From NCBI GenBank assembly GCA_031979385.1, contig DALZEF010000015.1:10392-74391 (forward strand): 64,000 nucleotides of DNA, in the 5' to 3' direction. Position numbers and translations under genes: made by a program. The stretch comes from Timonella sp031979385 (lineage in GTDB: Bacteria > Actinomycetota > Actinomycetes > Actinomycetales > Cellulomonadaceae). This document shows, piece by piece, positions 61,944 to 64,000 of the stretch. The notes under the pieces were generated by a model. It saw nothing but the letters and a program-made list of their open reading frames with translations. It ran no database searches and was not told the origin of the DNA. The stretch's first letter is position 1. The number at the start of each line of letters is the position of its first letter.

Positions 61944-62860
61944 TGCGTAACCGCCTCATCACGCGAGGCGGCAACGGCACCTGAGTACTCGTCGGAAAAC
62001 CGTGGCACATAGCCGCTGTCCCCCACAAACCGCAGGTGCATGTCGCCGAGCGGGTCCGGCTGGGAGAACTCGAGAACTGCATCGCGGTAAAACTCGAGCA
62101 TGATCAAGAACCGGATGACCACCTGTAGATTGTCAGTTGCGTCTGCGGTGAGGTCTTCGAACGTGGTGTTGGGCGTATGGCTGAAAAATTCCAGAACGTA
62201 CGGGATTTCATCGGCCATCGAGATCCGCGGATTATGCAGGTGCGTTGTGCGCACCATGGGCGGCGCCACCGGCTCGGCGAGGCCGAGCGCCCGCTGCGCC
62301 AACGCGTGGAGCCTCGTCGGGGTCATGTTCCACACGAGCGGTGGCAGCACCTCCGCAAACCGCGGTTCCAGCGGAACCGCTCGCGGCACAAAACGCGTCT
62401 GTCGTTCCATGCGTGCTTCGAACACTGCGGCAAGTTCTTTGAACGCCCGATATTGCAGGAGCTTTGCGAACAGCAGATCACGCGCCTCAAGCAATTCGAG
62501 CGCATCTTCGTCATCAGTTTCCGGCTGGGGAAGCAGTCGAGCCGCCTTCAGATCCAGCAGCGTAGCAGCCACCAGCAGGAATTCGGACGCGATTCCCAAA
62601 TTTTTCGACGAGTCCCCACCAATGTGGGCCTCTCCCGTGTCGTTGTCGTCCTGCGCTGCGCGCAGATACGCAATAAACTCGTCCGTGACCTGCGCTAAGG
62701 CGATCTCAGTGATATCGAGTTTATGCTTTGCGATCAGGGAAAGCAGCAGATCAAACGGGCCCGAGAAGTTTTCGAGGTGGACGTGGAAGCCATCATTTGG
62801 CTCAACGTCGTGATCGCCCTTCGTGGAGGGCTCCCACAGTTCCGGCGGAGCCAGCGTCAT
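61940..62860 (-). CDS. scpA: Segregation and condensation protein ScpA (kleisin)
   Basis: The 306-residue kleisin bridges SMC heads. The N-terminal signature FHVHLENFSGPFDLLLSLIA and KHKLDITEIALAQVTDEFIA is typical, followed by FLLVAATLLDLKAARLLP. The C-terminal winged helix (about 235-290) includes FEDLTADATDNLQVVIRFLI and LEFYRDAVLEFSQPD. I chose ATG 62860, one base after the parA stop; the longer frame overlaps parA by over 100 bases and is rejected. Confidence 0.95.
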   Translation of the reverse strand: MTLAPPELWEPSTKGDHDVEPNDGFHVHLENFSGPFDLLLSLIAKHKLDITEIALAQVTDEFIAYLRAAQDDNDTGEAHIGGDSSKNLGIASEFLLVAATLLDLKAARLLPQPETDDEDALELLEARDLLFAKLLQYRAFKELAAVFEARMERQTRFVPRAVPLEPRFAEVLPPLVWNMTPTRLHALAQRALGLAEPVAPPMVRTTHLHNPRISMADEIPYVLEFFSHTPNTTFEDLTADATDNLQVVIRFLIMLEFYRDAVLEFSQPDPLGDMHLRFVGDSGYVPRFSDEYSGAVAASRDEAVTQ

Positions 62861-62861
62861 C

Positions 62862-63743
62862 TCAGGCAGCGTCTCCGCGTGCAACGAGTTCGCGCGCAAG
62901 TTGTCGATAAGCTTGGGCGCCCGCGTGAGTCGGCGCGTAACTCGTGATCGGTTCCGCAGCGACCGAGGCATCTGGGAACTTCACCGTGCGGCCGATGATG
63001 GTGTGCATGAGGGTGTCACCAAAAGCCTCGTACACACGAGCAATGACCTCACGCGAGTGGAGCGTGCGCGAGTCAAACATCGTGGCAACGATCCCATCGA
63101 CCTCAAGGCGGGGATTCAATCGGTCGCGCACCTTCTCTATCGTTTCGACGAGCAGGGCGACACCGCGTAGCGCAAAGAACTCACATTCGAGCGGAATCAA
63201 CACGCCGTGGGCTGCTGTCAAAGCGTTCACGGTGAGCAACCCGAGCGATGGCTGGCAGTCCACCAGAATCACGTCGTACTCGTCGATGACTGGGCGCAAC
63301 ACCCGGGCGAGGATCGACTCGCGTGCCACCTCACCGACGAGCTGCACCTCTGCCGCCGATAGGTCAATGTTCGCTGGCATGACGTCCAAGTTGGGCACCG
63401 AGGTGCCCACGATAACGTCGTGCACATCCACCGTGCGGTCGATCAGCGTGTTGTAGACCGTCAGCACGAGTTCGTGGGTAGGCACGCCCAAACCGACCGA
63501 AGCAGCACCCTGGGGGTCAAAGTCGACGATAAGCACCTTGCGGCCATACTCGGCGAGCGACGCGGCCAGATTGATCGTTGTTGTGGTCTTGCCAACGCCA
63601 CCCTTTTGATTGCACATGGCAATAATGCGAGCGGGACCGTGCACCGAAAGTGGCGCGGGTACGGGGAACTCCGGGATCCCTCGTCCCACAGGGTCCGTTT
63701 TCAGCTCGGTCGGGCCAATCCCAAACAACGAATCGTTAGTCAC
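62862..63743 (-). CDS. ParA/Soj-family chromosome-partitioning ATPase (Rv1708 type)
   Basis: The 293-residue protein has a roughly 35-residue N-terminal extension, then IIAMCNQKGGVGKTTTTINL (deviant Walker A), VLIVDFDPQGAASVGLG and VILVDCQPSLGLLTVNALTA, plus the C-terminal PLECEFFALRGVALLVETI and EPITSYAPTHAGAQAYRQLA. It is the first gene of the scpAB cluster, orthologous by position to Rv1708 rather than to the origin-proximal parA with parB. A role in nucleoid-associated positioning or with condensin is likely. Confidence 0.92.
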   Translation of the reverse strand: MTNDSLFGIGPTELKTDPVGRGIPEFPVPAPLSVHGPARIIAMCNQKGGVGKTTTTINLAASLAEYGRKVLIVDFDPQGAASVGLGVPTHELVLTVYNTLIDRTVDVHDVIVGTSVPNLDVMPANIDLSAAEVQLVGEVARESILARVLRPVIDEYDVILVDCQPSLGLLTVNALTAAHGVLIPLECEFFALRGVALLVETIEKVRDRLNPRLEVDGIVATMFDSRTLHSREVIARVYEAFGDTLMHTIIGRTVKFPDASVAAEPITSYAPTHAGAQAYRQLARELVARGDAA

Positions 63744-63848
63744 CGTTTCACGTTACAACATTCACTGGTCAAAACCGCGCAACCATGCAGATCGTGCCGT
63801 GTGATTGTGAACCGTTTTCACCTGCGGTTAGTCCTACTGGCCAGGCCC

Positions 63849-63907
63849 GTTGGTTACGAACTACATTCGTTACGCTCCGGTAGGTGTTTGCTTCGCGAAA
63901 CCCCTAC
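63849..63907. repeat. 59-bp direct repeat, copy 1
   Basis: Begins GTTGGTTACGAACTACATTC and ends CTTCGCGAAACCCCTAC; identical to 63942-64000. The 3' half can fold into an imperfect hairpin (GTAGG-GTTT paired with AAAC-CCTAC). It lies upstream of the parA-scpAB cluster in a gene-free stretch (63744-64000). Confidence 0.9.
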
Positions 63908-63941
63908 ACTCCGCTGCACTACTTTGTCCGTACACGTGTTT

Positions 63942-64000
63942 GTTGGTTACGAACTACATTCGTTACGCTCCGGTAGGTGTTTGCTTCGCGAAACCCCTAC
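63942..64000. repeat. 59-bp direct repeat, copy 2, at the window edge
   Basis: Exact copy of 63849-63907 with a 34-base spacer (period 93). The window ends at its last base, so more copies may follow outside. Confidence 0.9.

Noticed and set aside
62861..62971. N-terminal extension of scpA
   Set aside because: Overlaps parA coding sequence; the ATG at 62860 directly after the parA stop fits the kleisin N-terminus.
63849..64000. CRISPR array
   Set aside because: Only two units, 59 bp long with a 34-base spacer, and no cas genes in the window.

Overview
The window is a stretch of draft chromosome from a moderately GC-rich actinobacterium. The best fit is the order Actinomycetales, Actinomycetaceae-like. 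This rests on gene order: rpe-hisE-hisG; pgsA-DUF881-sbp-DUF881-garA-ftsR-merR; lnt next to a polyprenol-phosphate-mannose synthase; helY-dagK-tatC-tatA-pafC-pafB; and parA-scpA-scpB-rluB-cmk-(plsC)-der. Several of these blocks match Mycobacterium tuberculosis order with lineage-specific losses (no gcvH in the garA block, no pafA beside pafBC). A run of ten Ns at 12867-12876 shows that the sequence is scaffolded.

Layout. 1-4.5 kb: end of fmt, then rsmB, rpe, hisE and hisG on the plus strand. 4.6-6.6 kb: a DEAD-box RNA helicase on the minus strand with a structured leader. 7-12.3 kb: the envelope/division and GarA block. 12.4-15.1 kb: a ParA-like ATPase split by the assembly gap, a phospholipase-D-type synthase and a possible small membrane protein. 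15.7-18.8 kb: rbpA, mannosyltransferase and lnt. 19.2-28.5 kb: amidohydrolase, HelY, lipid kinase, Tat translocase and PafBC. 28.5-34.6 kb: a plus-strand MoxR/DUF58/DUF4129 cluster and a YigZ-family protein. 34.6-39.4 kb: a flavin-dependent LLM oxidoreductase, MarR regulator and FMN reductase set, an XRE regulator and a PH-domain membrane protein.

39.4-55.8 kb is an accessory island that ends against the 3' end of a tRNA-Pro(GGG) gene. Its core is a long minus-strand gene set, in transcription order: SNF2 helicase, type III-like adenine methyltransferase (Mod), type III-like restriction helicase-nuclease (Res), OLD-family ATPase-TOPRIM nuclease, SMC/RecF-like ATPase with a CxxC insert, and a decayed small membrane protein. 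The first four are tightly packed or overlapping, which suggests one anti-phage system larger than a plain type III restriction-modification pair. Its edges carry mobile-element debris: an HTH gene with an in-frame stop, a serine recombinase lacking its catalytic domain and carrying two frame changes, and the C-terminal part of a protein with the Fibrobacter succinogenes major paralogous domain, in a form I associate with Saccharibacteria.

56-64 kb returns to core genes on the minus strand: UDP-glucose pyrophosphorylase, der, plsC-like, cmk, rluB, scpB, scpA and parA. Two identical 59-bp direct repeats lie at the window end. A dispersed 66-67 bp imperfect palindrome occurs at 3170 and 16407, with a half copy at 37892, and two exceptionally long perfect hairpins (27 and 30 bp stems) lie between genes.
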